A DNA stretch of 64,000 nucleotides from Inia geoffrensis. Lineage: Eukaryota > Chordata > Mammalia > Artiodactyla > Iniidae. Under the pieces are notes generated by a model. The model was not told the origin of the DNA. It saw only the letters and a list, made by a program, of their open reading frames with translations, and did no database searches. The DNA lies in assembly GCA_036417435.1 (NCBI GenBank), contig CM070901.1, forward strand, positions 62,182,501 through 62,246,500. Direction: 5' to 3'. A program made the translations under genes and the position numbers. The first letter of the stretch is position 1, and each line of letters begins with the position of its first letter. Of this stretch, positions 10,600 through 23,303 are shown piece after piece.

Positions 10600-12660
10600 C
10601 TTTTTCTTCTTGTCTGAATGTTTAGCCCTAAAACCCTGACTCTGTCTAACCTTAGGTATCTCTCAGTCTCCACTTTCTTTGACAGACCTTTGTCAAAGCT
10701 TTTCATCCCACAGTGTTATGGTGGGATACATGGTTGGGTCAAATCACTGGAGGACGATGATGCTTGGCGTCATCCCTCTGCTCCCGGCAGCGGTCCATCC
10801 TCTATCTATGGATCCATGGACAACCTCTGAAAAAGGCTGCGTCTTCAGCATCTCCTTGGTCTCTCCAGAACTGTCTGACTGGAGCTAGGCCCTTTTCTCA
10901 GAGTACCATTCCTCTGGTATCCATTTAATTCATGGCATTTCCAAACCAGTCCTATGTGTGCAATGAAATAAGGAAGTGGCTAGGTGAGGGTCAGAAGGAT
11001 GAGTTGTTATCATTGCCTGGGGGAGAACTGGCCTGCCAAAGGACTTCACAGTGGCCTTGGCCTGTGTGAGTGGAACCAGGAGAACAGTTCAGCCCAGTGC
11101 TGGCACTTCCAAGGGCTGGAAGACGCAAGCCATAACCCTGGTGCTGAGTTTTAGACTTGGCTGGTGTCCCTGGCCTCTGAAAGCTTTAGCTCTAGTCTGT
11201 CATTTGGGGCCCTGATTCCGATGGAAAAGATGATTAAAACATCGTTTCTTAGTCACCAGCTTTGGATTCCAACTTGCTCAGGCAATTTTAGAGACTCTTG
11301 GGTAGCTGCGGTAGCTACTCTCTCATTATACTGAGCACTGTGTCAGGCTATTCACCACCAAAGAGCCCCATAGCACCAGCTGCAGAGACCAAAAATACTG
11401 CTTTTATTAGTCAGGGGCATGTATGATTTTGGTGAAGGTTGAAGGGAGCCACGGGAAAGAATTATTAAAATTGGAAACCTGCAGTCCCCAAACAACAGGA
11501 CTACAGACAGACAATAAAAAAATACAAAGATGATAACAGGCTACTGAAATAACCTGGGGAGATGGGACCAGGTTGTCCTCTGAAGGGCTGCATAAATCAC
11601 TCAGACCTCCAGGCCTCCAGTCAAGAGAGAAAACAGTCATTTCTGGGTATGTGGACAGGAGATAAGGTTGACTGGACAAATAAAGGCAAGGCTGGCCATC
11701 CTAGGCACCCCAGCTTTTCTCAACACATCCTTCTGTTTCTTCTCCCCTAAATAGTCTGTCCTGCATAGGAAGCGCTTATACATGCGAGCTTCCTTCCTAG
11801 GTGTTATTGGGGGTACAAGATAAGGCTTGTGTAAGACTTGTTCTCCATCCATGGGGACCCTGCCATTGAATAGGGGGAATAAGACATGCCCAAGAAGGAA
11901 CTGGGAGATTTTATGCATATAATATGAAATATTGCTATGGATAAATTACAACAAACCCAGAGAATTAAAGGTTTTTGATTTAAATGCGTATATTTTGATA
12001 TTTGTGTTGTGTGTGTTTGTCCATCCATACTATTTAAAGATGTGCTCAGTGATCTGAAAAGCCAATATTAAAAAGTCTGAGCTGAAAGAGGTGAGTTAGG
12101 ATGGGGAGGGTTGAAAAGCAGAGGCCCCAGTGGAATGACACGTGAGAGTGTTTGCCTGTGAGTCACAGCTGAGTCAGGGACGTGTTGGATGAAGGGGCAT
12201 GGATGCAGGTGGCAGGTAGATGAACTTCTCTAGGCCATGCAGAGACTTATGAGGAAGCTGGGGACATTTGCTGGACCTAGTGCTCATGGGGGAGCTCTCC
12301 AGGGATTCAGTTCTGCAGCCATGAGTGTTGCTGTCCACCTCCACTAATGCAGAGAATGTCTTGCAGAGATGATCGGCCTCATCTCCATTCTCTGCACCTG
12401 GCACGGGACTGTGCAAACTGGGCGTGAGAAGTGGCTGCCACTCTAGCCTACGGCTCTCCACGCTGAAAAGACCTAGCCACATCTGTAAATATTTCTAAAT
12501 AGTCTGAAAGACTTCCTATAGGTAATCTGATGAGACCTTAGGCAGCCTTTGAGAGAGGCTAAGGTCACAGATAGTGTTGTAACTCACCCCCTCTTTTCTT
12601 TATATAGATGGAGAAATAAGCCATCGCTGCCGTTAGTGAAGTCAAAACCCTAATTGGGTC
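10600..12660. other. Intergenic sequence without recognised genes
   Basis: About 2 kb of unique-looking DNA. Several short open frames (for example 11407-11679 minus, 12174-12482 minus) have no recognisable domain, no splice context and no composition bias. AATAAA at 11513-11518 could in principle serve an extended ILDR2 3' UTR. Confidence 0.5.
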
Positions 12661-12667
12661 TTTTCTG

Positions 12668-13015
12668 TTGGATCAGTGTTTCCCCAGATTGCCTAACCAT
12701 ATGAATTACTTGATTGCTGTTGAAAATGTATTGTTGGGCCCTGCCTGGGAGATTGACGGGGTGGGTCTGGGGCTAGGATTTGTACTTTTTTTGGGGGGGT
12801 GGGTATGCGGGCCTCTCCCGTTGTGGAGCACAGGCTCCGGACGCGCAGACTCAGCGGCCATGGCTCATGGGCCCAGCCGCTCCGCAGCATGCGGGATCTT
12901 CCCGGACTGGGGCACGAACCCGTGTCCCCTGCATCGGCAGGCAGACCCTCAACCACTGCGCCACCAGGGGAGCCCAGGTTTGTACTTTTAACACGTATTT
13001 CAGGAGAGTCTTATG
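12668..13015 (+). repeat. MER5A-like hAT relic split by a SINE
   Basis: The left part (12668-12789) shows 'cctaaccatatgaattacttg ... gggccctgcctgg', like MER5A. The right part resumes after the SINE with 'taacacgtatttcaggagagtc'. The SINE at 12790-12978 inserted into it, giving the TSD. Confidence 0.5.
12790..12978 (-). mobile_element. CHR-type SINE, minus strand
   Basis: Reverse-complement CHR SINE, running from TGCGGGCCTCTCCCGTTG to GCGCCACCAGGGGAGCCC. TSD TTTGTACTTTT at 12779-12789 and 12979-12989. The A tail appears as the short T/G run at the left edge. Confidence 0.92.
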
Positions 13016-13019
13016 ATCA

Positions 13020-13830
13020 CCTGTATTTGCGAAGTCTTACACTAGATCATACCTCATCATGTGCCCCAAAACACTTGGTCGTGAGGCTTCCTCAGGCTTC
13101 GAAATTTTTTCTTCAAATGTCCTGGTGAGGTCGCTCGTTCTCCCTTGGGGCTGGCAGTAGCGAAGCCCTCAGCAGTCTGGCTACGATGATGGTGACTGGC
13201 TCGCCAGGGTCCAGGGGTAGGAGAACGGTGAGAGGCAGAGAGAAAGGAGGGCTAGGAACACACCCCAGAAGGCTGTTCCAGTTGTTCCCAGTCCTAGAAT
13301 AGAGATCCTGTTGTGACAGTCTCAGATCTGAGAACAAGAATTACAGGTAGTTTTCTCATTCCCTTGATGTCATTCTGAGCAAAACTTAGATCATGAATAG
13401 AAAGAAAAGAGACCATTGGGGAACTGGCAAAAATAAATCACTTTTTGAAGCATTCAAATCTTCAGCCTGGCTTGTCAACACCTACCTCCGCCTTTAGACC
13501 CAAAGTGGGATGGGCAAGAATCTACGTTATATATCCTTCCAACATCAGATTTATATGCTGCCACAATCTTACAGGGGTTTGAAATTGATTTGTAAGATGT
13601 ACAGACCCAGATTCACCAAAATAGGGGCCAGGTACTTAAAGAAAAAAGTGCCTAGTTTTTTCCCGCCAGTATCCTTCCTCTCTTCACCTGGGAAGCCGCT
13701 CCATGAAGCTCCAAGTAAGGGGCTTTTAACAACAGACAGGAGCAAGGATAGCGTGGAGCTGCTTTAAGCAGCAGCCTGAGCTTTAGCACTGCCTGAGGGT
13801 AGTGAGAATAAAGTTTTTATTATTTTTCTG
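13020..13830. other. No recognised feature
   Basis: Unique-looking intergenic DNA. The open frame 13510-13767 (+) has no recognisable family and no supporting context. Confidence 0.5.
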
Positions 13831-13834
13831 GTAT

Positions 13835-14040
13835 AGCGCTGTTTACAGACCACTTTCACATGCATTATCGCATTTGACCCTCACAGTGACCCCTGTGGTA
13901 GAGGCAGGGTGGACGTGGTGGTCCCATCAGACAATGTAAAACTGAGGCTGAAAAAGGCTACGTGATTTGCCTATAGTCAAGTAAGTTTTTAAAATCATAG
14001 AGCCAGGCCTTCTGACCGTCTGTCAAGGGTTCTTTCCAAT
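13835..14040 (+). repeat. MIR SINE fragment
   Basis: Shows the MIR order: 'cactttcacatgcattatcgcatttgaccctcaca', 'ggtagaggcag', 'aaactgaggctgaaaaagg', 'gtgatttgcctatagtcaa' and 'gagccaggccttctgacc'. Ancient copy. Confidence 0.65.
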
Positions 14041-14742
14041 TCCTATAATACCCGTGGAGTGGAATCAGCCCAGCATCTGGGGAGAAGAGCCCTGGATGCA
14101 GTGCTCACTCATGGCATCACCGGGGTGAAGCTATGGAGACAGGCACTGTGGCTGCTTCATCCTCCTAAGCACTGGTCCTCAAATACTGCTCTTAGAGGGA
14201 GTCAGCTCTACTCAAGGAGACTTTCATTTTCATTAGCCCTGCTGGAGGGGAAGAAAAGGCTTTGATCAAAATGTGCTTCAGGTTTTAGAGTCCTTCCTGA
14301 AGAGGAACTTCCGAGCCAAACTACAAATTCATCTAGACTCAGAATTCCGGGGCTTGGGGGTGATCTGCCTGGAATGAACTATCTGGCATCTTCACTGCAT
14401 TTGGGGATTTTAGGTAGAACTAACAGGGGCCAGATACAGAGGTAGCCAATACAGCAGTTTAGTTAATAGTTATGTTAGGGTTTCTTGGTGAGGCTGGACA
14501 CAGGTCCATGTCGTCCGGCTCATTTCTTCTAGGGAGGCTAGAAGAGATACAAACTTGCCTCTTACCTTGGCTTTCAGAAAAGCCACTCTATTAACAAAGG
14601 TATTGGGCACTATTCAATGAGAATTTTCCTTGTGGGAATAAAGGAAAGGGGAGTAGAAGGAACAACAGGACAAAGAAAGGTCAGGAAGCTGCTTCATGAG
14701 AGTCACCTGCCCAGTTTTATTTTGTGCCTTGTCTGTGACATC
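14041..14742. other. No recognised feature
   Basis: Unique-looking intergenic DNA between a MIR and a SINE. No gene was seen. Confidence 0.5.
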
Positions 14743-14756
14743 AAAACTGAAATATT

Positions 14757-14973
14757 GGGTTTCCCTGGTGGCGCAGTGGTTGAGAGTCCGCCTGCCAATG
14801 CAGGGGACACGGGTTCGTGCCCCGGTTCGGGAAGATCCCGCATGCCGCGGAGCGGCTGGGCCCATGAGCCATGGCCGCTGAGCCTGCGCGTCCGGAGCCT
14901 GTGCTCCACAACGGGAGAGGCCGCAACAGTGAGAAGCCTGCATACTGAAAAAAAACAAAAAAAAAACAAAAAA
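14757..14973 (+). mobile_element. CHR-type SINE, plus strand
   Basis: Complete copy with a tail of A runs spaced by single C. TSD AAAACTGAAATATT (14 bp) at 14743-14756 and 14974-14987. Confidence 0.93.
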
Positions 14974-14989
14974 AAAACTGAAATATTTG

Positions 14990-15875
14990 TATCACTGTTG
15001 CCCATGACTTTTCTTCAGTGTCAAACATACAAAGTGAATTTGTAACATTTAAACTAAATAAAGCATTTTCACCTACACTGGTTATGAAGAACTCATGATT
15101 TAGCACAACTATGCTTAGTCATGATCTGACATTAAATGACCTCAGCAGGAGGAAAAAAATCATACAATACATGACCTCCTCAGGTTGTTTTAAGCACTGT
15201 AATGGGGAATGAATACTGTGGGACTAGAGGCAAGTACTGACAGAGTGTAATGTATGTTTTTATAGATTTTAATAAGCTACGGCCCGGATACATTCTGTGG
15301 CCACTCTCACCACTCTCCACAGACCGTCTGACACTCAGGAGTTGAGGAGTGGGAAAGATGATTGGACAATGGGATGGTTCTTAGCTCATTTTCAAGAAGG
15401 GTCCAAGAATTTGCCTGCTAGAAATGGCACTTGGGGAAGGGAGGAAGGAAACTATATGTGGGAAGACATTTTAAGTTCTGAAGAGATTTGAAAAATTCCA
15501 CAGCATCATAATTTAGAGAAGGCAACTTAAAACTTTTGTTAGCAAAGGAAGTGATAAGTACCCCCAGAGAACAATTAATCCTCTCTTCTTGGCCAGGCCC
15601 TCTCAAGGGACTTCCAGACTTTAGGGCTCTGGTTGAATGGAAAATTTGTCCTTGCTTGAAGCATCTGGACTCAATTTTCTTCTTTTAATGGTTAACTTTA
15701 AAATGTTCACATGTAGATTTAAAGTTAGACACTGAAACAGTTTAACCCTGATTACCTCCTCTGAACTTTCTGTGATGTTCTCCATTGCTTTAATTCTATC
15801 TTGCTTTTCGGCTTTTATAAAATACGGTGTTTGACTTATAAAGTGTTTGTTTAGAATCACCTACCTGTTCTTTCT
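14990..15875. other. No recognised feature
   Basis: AT-rich intergenic DNA. Short open frames on both strands have no family resemblance. Confidence 0.5.
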
Positions 15876-15879
15876 ACGC

Positions 15880-16960
15880 ATCTTTTCTTCCTGCATTTCA
15901 GATCTGCTTCTGCAAACGTCTCCATTCTATCCGAAGGAAGTTTTCTTTAGTGATGGTCTATTGGTAGGATACTCTGTCAGTCTGTATTTGTTTCAGACAA
16001 AATCTTTACTTCATTCTTGTTCTTGAACGATAATTTTACTGAGTAGAGAATTTTAAATCAATAGTTATTTTCTCTTGGCACACTGAAGACATTATTCCAC
16101 TCCCTTCTGCTCTTGTTGTTGCTTTTGAGAAGCCAGTTACCAATCTAATTATCCTTCCTTTGCAAGCAATCTGTCTTGTCCCTGGCTATTTTTAAGATGT
16201 TCTTCTTTTTTCTAGTGTGTGTGTGGTTTTTGTTTTTGTTTTTTTTTTTGCTTAATCAACGTGTGACCAGTTGTGGATTTCTTTTTACTTATTCACGTTG
16301 GGATTTGTTGTGCTACCTGAATCTGTGGATTTTTCATTAATTATGGAAAACTCTCAGCTATTAACATGTCAAATATTTCTTCTCCTCTTTAAACTCTCTT
16401 TTGAGAATTCCAATTGAATGTATGTTAGACCTTTTCATTCTATTCTACATATTGCTTGAATCTATCTTTTGTATTTTTCATCTCTATCTTTCTGTGGTCT
16501 CTTCTGGGTAATTCCTTCAAGTTTATCTTGCACTTCACGACTTTTCTCTTTACTTTCCCCTAATCTCCTTCCTTTGAGTTTTAATTTCAATTAATACATT
16601 TTTATAAATTCTTCATTTATAAAAATTCCATTTAATTCTTTTTCAAATCTGCACGGTCATTGACGATAGTGTTTTGTTCCTTACCGTTGTATACAATTCC
16701 CTCTTATTTCTTTGAATATATTAAATGTACTAATTTTATACTTTATACCCAATAATTCTAATATCTGCAGTCTTTGTGGGTCTAATTTTGAAGTTTGTTA
16801 CTTCTGCTAACTCTCACTCATGGTTTCTTGTTTCCTTATATGTTTTGTAGTTTTTGATCGTGAATTCATGTTTGGTAAAACGTCATATTGTTTTGATGCC
16901 AGTCAAGAAAGACCTTTCTTGCTCCTTACCTGTCCTCGTTCTCTCCATAATAACTCCACG
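15880..16960 (-). mobile_element. Ancient L1M fragment (ORF1 region), minus strand
   Basis: The T-rich plus strand follows the order of an antisense old L1 ORF1: 'tttcagacaaaatctttac...', 'attttactgagtagagaatttt', 'ttctcttggcacactgaagacattattccactcccttctgctc', then 'ttttgagaattccaa' and 'gtttcttgtttccttatatg'. It is heavily decayed, with no open frame left, and the edges are approximate. Confidence 0.6.
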
Positions 16961-18130
16961 TCTCCATACATATACACAGCAACCCTGGAGGGTCCAAGAA
17001 GAAGTGATTGAGGGAAGAAGCAGTGGAAGTGCTTAGTGGGGAAAATCTAGAAGGTGCATGCATTTCTCTCTAATGCAAGCTTCTAGAGAAAAATGAGCCT
17101 ACAACAGGGGAGAGCAAGAAACTTTAACCTTACAAATTGTCCAGTTTGGTCATTATAAAAGAATTATTATTTTAATTATGGAAGTAAGACTATTTGGGCG
17201 AGTTAAAAGTGAACAGAATACCATGTATTATTCAAGAGTAACCAAAGAAATTATGGATCTAGATTTCATTCAAGAAGCAAGGAAGGAGTAGACCCGTAGG
17301 ATGGATTAGAATTAGGTAGTTGTGGGGAAGAATCAACTATTTTACATTTTAACCCTACTGATTTCTGTTCGCTTAATGTAAAAGTCATATTTTTATATAC
17401 ATTCAATTCAAGAAATAAAGAAGTAGGCTGATTTCAGTCAGTCTCTGAAAAAAATCTTGGTAGAGACATCCTAATAATACTCATCACACCATTTAGGTGA
17501 AAGTTACATTTCTGCTGAATTGGTATTAAGCATTTCCTGAACGCTCATCAGGTGGCCTGAAATGACTCACCAAATATGGCAGGAGGTGTAGAGGTAGCTA
17601 GCAAGTTGCTCAGAGAAGGGGAGTGAGTTAGCCTGACACGCCATCTAGTGGCACGCATATAAAGGAGCGCCTCTAGTGCTAACTTTCCAGGACTCAAGGT
17701 ATTGAAGTGTGCCTCACAGTGTCTAAGAGTTGTATCCTTAAAAAGTTGTATATGAATTCACTTATGGAAAATCAAGTTAAGTGCATTAGGAGTTCTTTAT
17801 TTGGAAGTGATGAGTCCTTCTGTATGTTTTGCAAGTTTTGATCTTTCCATGTTATAGTTTCAGGGTAAACGTCTGTGGGTACCACTTGGGGAAAACCTCA
17901 TGTTTCTTGCTTGGTACGAAGTGGAAATGAAGCACATTCCTCCCTTGATTTAAAGCTATTTTAATGTGTTCTTTTTTAACACCATTGAAATATAAGTACT
18001 GAAGTCAGCTCAGACTCAGATGCTACAGAATTACAGTGAAGTCAGTTTCTCATTAACAAGCAAAAATTATGTCACTGAACTGTGCAACCAAAGGATTTAA
18101 AGCATCCATTCCCTGGCCTTTGACTGTAAA
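16961..18130. other. No recognised feature
   Basis: AT-rich intergenic DNA. No gene or clear repeat was identified. Confidence 0.5.
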
Positions 18131-18138
18131 AAGATGAA

Positions 18139-18142
18139 TCAG

Positions 18143-18173
<31 letters not shown>

Positions 18174-18192
18174 TATTCTCGCTCTCACTCTT
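18139..18192 (+). repeat. Imperfect (TC)n microsatellite
   Basis: A run of CT/TC dinucleotides with a few interruptions. Confidence 0.9.
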
Positions 18193-18420
18193 TTGCTCTG
18201 TCTCTAAAGAAACAAGCAGAGAAGATTTCATAGTCTCTTACATTAAAACACTTTTTATAAAAAACAATCCTTGCTCTCAAGAGATGTTTTCTTACATTTT
18301 GTTTACATATCTTGTGCTGCAGCCCAGCACCAATGTATTCTTGGCTTGTTTTGTTTTTTCCTAAGACGTTCAGTCTCCAGTAGAACAAAGCCAGAGAGAG
18401 AGATATGCCAACTTCTTTTT

Positions 18421-18520
18421 CTTTTTTTTTTTTTTTTGCAGTACGCGGGCCTCTCACTGTTGTGGCCTCTCCCGTTGCGGAGCACAGGCTCCGGACCCGC
18501 AGGCTCAGCGGCCATAGCTC
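18421..18520 (-). mobile_element. 5'-truncated CHR SINE with perfect TSD, minus strand
   Basis: Only the 3' half of the SINE is present (T run, GCAGTACGCGGGCCTCTC to GGCCATAGCTC). The tRNA-derived part with both promoter boxes is missing. A perfect 16-bp TSD ATGCCAACTTCTTTTT lies at 18405-18420 and 18521-18536, so the truncation happened at insertion and not by later deletion. Confidence 0.92.
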
Positions 18521-18744
18521 ATGCCAACTTCTTTTTAGCACTGTTCTTATAAAAGCCCTTTGTTCAGCTGCATGGAATTCATTTATAATGGACATTAGTA
18601 CCATCCCCTCTCTCCCATAGCCTCTTGGTGTTGCTGCAGTGGTTCAGGCAACTGGCTTTTCTTACTCCTTCATGCCCGAGAGACAGCCGCTGAAGTTCCA
18701 CCTGAAGTTGCTTTCTTTTTACAGCAGTATGAGTCAAAAATCTT

Positions 18745-19310
18745 TTGGTTGCAAATGACAGAAGCCCAGCTCAGGCTAGCTTAAGAAAAAAAAGGAAGAG
18801 ATGGAGGTCGTGTATCAGAAAGATCCTGGGATAGATCATGGGATGGAAGAAGAGCTGCAGGAACTGAGGGAAAAGCTGGGTTGTGATGCATTCAGATTCT
18901 CTCCCTGTCTATCACACACATCTGTTTGTCTTTTTATATCTACATTTTTCTCCCATTGAGGACAGACCTTCTCTACAAGGCAGGAATATAGTCACTAGCA
19001 GTCTAAGAGTCACGATTTTCCAGCTCACATGGCCCCAGATAGGTGAAGGGTCTTACCCGTGGGAACAATCTTGGGGAAAGGCTGTGACTGACCCATACTG
19101 AGTCATGTGCCCATCTTTGAGCTCATCCTTGTGGCCAGAGAGATGGCAAGTCTGTTTATGACTAGAAGGATGAGACTCAGTGATGGACTGGATAGTGGGA
19201 TAAGAATATTTCTCCAAAGGAGGGAGGGATGTGTTATGAATAGAAGTAGGAAAAGGGATGCTGGGCAGACAGAATACCATAACAACGGGCATCCACTACT
19301 GCACGCTGAA
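18745..19310. repeat. Unresolved ancient interspersed repeat
   Basis: Contains motifs I recognise from a widespread mammalian repeat ('ttggttgcaaatgacagaagcccagctcaggctagcttaag', 'gtcatgtgcccatc', 'ggatgctgggcagac', 'catccactact'), but I cannot name the family with confidence. No coding remains. Confidence 0.4.
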
Positions 19311-21125
19311 ATATTCTCCTCCTACAGTCATGGAGCCTTGAACACCCCTCAGGTGTAATATCCCTATCCAGGGCATCAGGGGGCTGTTTTCTTTGCAATT
19401 CAGTGAAAATTCTCACCAGAGCCTTCCACACACGGGTGTATCTCCTTGGGTACACTCTGCTCATTCTAAGTTGAGAAATCTGTCTCTGCGTCACTGCCTT
19501 AGTTAAGACTTTTCATCTCTTTCCTGGGTTAGTCTAATATCCCCCTTTCTTCTCTCCCACCTCCAGTGTTGTCCCCTAATAATTCACCTTCTACTTTGTC
19601 GTCAGAAGTTCTAGCTAGTTTCAAGAGAAATACTTGTTCGGCAAAGTGCCTTCTCCTTTCCTCTCCAAGCTCTGCAGAACTGGGGACTTATAGCCTCCCT
19701 ATCCATCTCTTTATTTTTTTCTGTACTAGCAGGAGAGGAGAACTAACTGGATTCCCGAGAATCCCTGCAGCTCACTGGGCCACATTTCACATGTAAACGT
19801 GAGTGTTCACGGACCCCACGCTCTCCTTTCTGGTCCCACTTCCTCTTTCATTTCCTGTCTCAGGGTGACCAGCACCCCTGTGCTTACTTCCCTCATGGGA
19901 GGGCACAGTTGGGTAGAGTCATCACTAGGCATCTTGGCCTCAGACCAAAGCTGCATTCTCTCACAAGGCTACTGGAAACCCTGCAATTAGGGAGATATTT
20001 GTCCCTCGGAGCCCTCATTTGACTTGTACTCTTTGTGTACATGTATGTGGCATTGGTCATGGGCAAACAGGGCTGTGCCACCCCAAACCTCTAATGGTAC
20101 AGAGGACATTTGTTGACCAAAAAATATTTGTACATGCTATAGAAAGTTTATTGATGTATGTATCTGTACATATAATTTTTATGTTAGATTATGTGACTTT
20201 AAATATATCTTTTCAAAACATTCATTAATTGCTTCTAGGCAACCAATATCTCATACCCATCTGACCATACATTTACACTTTCCATTCCAGCATTTGACAC
20301 AGAAATTCAAACAAAATATTGAACAAGTTTTAACAAATTTAGAGCAGCAGTTTCTTGAGGGGGGAAAAAGTCCATTTATTAAGAGATATTCTCTCAGAGA
20401 AAAGCAAGCACCATGTCCGAGGCCTCCGCATGAGGACAACTTGGAGAGCGCCCATAGAGATTCTTCAGATTTAAATAACTCGATACAACGAGGGTGGATT
20501 TTCACAATGGTCCAAACTCTCGTCATTCAGAGCAGGCCTTGGGGCGTTTTCAAAAGGAAACCTCTTCTCCAGGCCTTTGAGGGCTCTTGTGTCCACTTTC
20601 AGTGCTCCAGAAGGAAAAGTCTTCAAGAGCTGGCAAACAGCTCTTCATCACAGCAGATGCACCTCTCATTCCAAGAAGCTTATCAACACAATTTGTTTGC
20701 TCTCAAGGAAATTTGAAACCAAATAAAATATTTTACATTCTTGACTTGTGGAGACCTGGGTTTGGTTTTGTTTTGTTTTGTTTCTTATAAAGCTGCCAAA
20801 TGCTCCTCAGAGCATTAGAAAGCAAGTATTAGAAAGAAAAAAGGCCACCTAAAGACTCTCACTGTAAGAATTGTGAGGGATAAAAGGGAACTACTTAACT
20901 CTGGCTTGTGGTAGATGGCACCCTGACAGTAGGCAGTGCTGACCCACACAGAGGACTGGGTGCTGGGGCACCGGGCTGTGTGCCATGAACTGGGTGGATG
21001 CTGGAGCCCCTGGATCCGGCAAAAATTTTAGCAGCACATAGATCATCGAAGAGTGAGAGCTGAACACTCTCACACAAGCCATATCACACCTTGATAATGC
21101 CCCTCAGTTACAAAATTCCAGATGT
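19311..21125. other. Intergenic sequence, no confirmed gene
   Basis: Contains a 140-codon open stretch at 20294-20716 (+) that begins at a TTG, not an ATG, and encodes no domain I recognise. AATAAA follows closely at about 20723. I see no other repeat or gene here. Confidence 0.45.
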
Positions 21126-21128
21126 GTA

Positions 21129-21194
21129 AATATTTCCCAATCAGAAAACTGAAATAAATAAATAAATAATATTTCCTAATCAGAAAACTGAAAT
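21129..21194 (+). repeat. Short tandem duplication around (AAAT)n
   Basis: A 27-bp unit (AATATTTCCC/TAATCAGAAAACTGAAAT, one difference) occurs at 21129-21155 and 21168-21194, separated by an AAAT run. The period is 39 bp. Confidence 0.85.
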
Positions 21195-21204
21195 GATGAT
21201 ACCC

Positions 21205-21775
21205 GGCAAGGCCAAAGTCTGACTTTGTCACACCCTGCTTAAAACTTTTCTGGCTCTCCACTGTCTTCCTGACACAAGGTCAAGTGCCTTAGAAAGTACA
21301 CAAGGCTCTCTGTGGTCCAACCTCTTCCTGCCATTGCCGCTTCACTGCCAATTTCTACTTCAACTTCTCTTTTTTCTTTGCTGTGCTCTCATATGCAGAA
21401 TCATTTGAAGCACTTGAATACGCTGTGTTGCTTTGCATCTTTGTGCCTTTATTGCAGAATGCCTTCCTCACCCTCTTTGGGCACCTCCTTACACATGTTT
21501 TAAGATTCAGTTTGGGTGTCACATCCTCTAGGAACCCCTGCTCCCACCAGGCTGAGCTAAAAGCCCCAGTTCCCTGCTTCCCCGGAAGTGTTCATCCTGT
21601 CGCTGCGTTCAGCGTGAATTCAAAAGAATCCCTTTTTGTGTCTGTCCACCCACGGAAATCCAAGTACTTTGAAAGTATGCTTTTTCTATCTCCTTCAGAT
21701 CACTATGGTGCGTGGTACACAATAAGTTCTCCATCGTTAGCCGAACTAAACCAAAGTGGGATCATGTTATGATAT
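21205..21775. repeat. L2-like LINE fragment
   Basis: Motif order typical of L2 3' regions: 'cctgcttaaaacttttctggctctccactg', 'ctctgtggtcc', 'gaatgccttcctcaccctc', 'gtcacatcctctaggaaccc'. Overlapping open frames (for example 21383-21772) come from this relic and are not a gene. Confidence 0.5.
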
Positions 21776-21779
21776 TCTG

Positions 21780-22910
21780 AAAGCTCTGATCGCAGGAGGG
21801 CTGGAGAGCAGTCACTCCCATGCTGGTTGAATATGCCCAAACCCTTCCATATCCAGGTCACTGCTCAGCCAGGACAGATGACCTCAGTCACCTCGAGGCT
21901 TTCCTCCTAGCCATACGCTAAAGCAGAGGTTGGAAAACTTTTGAAAGGGACTTGCCAAGATACTGGTCCCTTTCTCAGTGACATGTAATCCTAGAGGGGT
22001 TTGGAGGGCAGGAGATGGGGATTGCGTTCACCTATAAGCCATGGGCGAGAGGCCGAAGATTTTGGAGGTAGAAACACCTGAGGCCCTATACTGGCTGCCA
22101 ACCTCAGCTGTTCACTCCAACTGAGGATTTATATCCGTAGAGGGTTTTGATGCTGTTGTGACTGAGACATGAAAGAAGTTACCAGTCTCTAGGCCACAAG
22201 CTGTTTGTGTGTGTTTGCATCAGCACCTAGACCAGCCATTACTATCCCCAAGCTCATGAGAACCACGAAGGATTATAAGCTATGTATCCAGGACAGAGAT
22301 ATCAGGATTGGACAACTCAGGGGCGCCTGGAAGACATCCTGTCCAGGTAGTGGGGAAGATGGAACACTGAGCTACTAGAGAAACCTACTGAGGCTCTGAC
22401 CGCCCCTGGGTCTGCTCCCTTCCTCTCCACCATATCGGAGCCTCAGTTTCTTTTAGTCTAAAAGGCAACAAATCAATGTGATAGGTAGAAAATATCAGTG
22501 TTATGAGCACCTCTTAACCTCTTTCTCTTTCAGCGTACACCATATTGGGAACAGCCAGCTCAGCATCTGCAATTTGTGATATAAAACAAGGTAATGAGTG
22601 AAAGCAGAGCCCAGAGGATCCTGGTCTGGCTCAGTGGATTCACATGGAATGAGCAGGGTGTGGGAGAGAAAAGGGTAAAAGATAATGGTCAAGATGAGCT
22701 AGGAGATTTTGGAGAGGGGGAAGGAGATTTGGGGTGTAAGGTCTTGAGGGAGATATGAAAAGAATATTTTAAAGATTTTATTTGTTATGAATGAAATCCT
22801 TTCTGGCATTTTTGAGGAACTTTAGTATGTGTTAAACTGGTTATAACAGAATTTTAAAACCTCCCTTCTTAGCAAGATCTCTGTCTTGTCATCTAGCACA
22901 AAGGGATTTT
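21780..22910. other. No recognised feature
   Basis: Unique-looking intergenic DNA up to the target site of the large L1. No gene or nameable repeat was identified. Confidence 0.5.
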
Positions 22911-22937
22911 TTGGTGGCTTCTTTTTTTTTTTTTTTT

Positions 22938-23303
22938 AACATCTTTATTGGGTTAAAATTGCTCTACAATGGTGTGTCAGTTTCTACTTTATAACAAAGT
23001 GAATCAGTTATATATATACAGACGTTCACATATTTCTTCCCTCTTGCGTCTCCCTCCTTCCTTCCCTCCCTATCCCACCTCTCCAGGCGGTCACAAAGCA
23101 CCGAGCTGATATCCCTGTGCCAAGCGGCTGCTTCCCATTAGCTATTTACCTTACGTTTGTTAGTATATATATTTGTCCATGCCCCTCCCTCGCCCTCCCA
23201 TAGCTCACCCCTCCCCCTCCCTATATCCTCAAGTCCGTTCTCCAGTAGGTCTGTGTCTTTATTCCTGTCTTACCCCTAGGTTCTTCATAACATTTTTTTT
23301 TTC
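22938..23303 (-). other. L1 3' UTR
   Basis: Contains the AATAAA-type signal (seen as ATCTTTATTGG on the plus strand) next to the A tail, and a purine-rich tract (CCCTCCTTCCTTCCCTCCC on the plus strand) typical of mammalian L1 3' UTRs. Shared with the L1 3' ends at 1501, 37156, 43995 and 31118. Confidence 0.9.
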
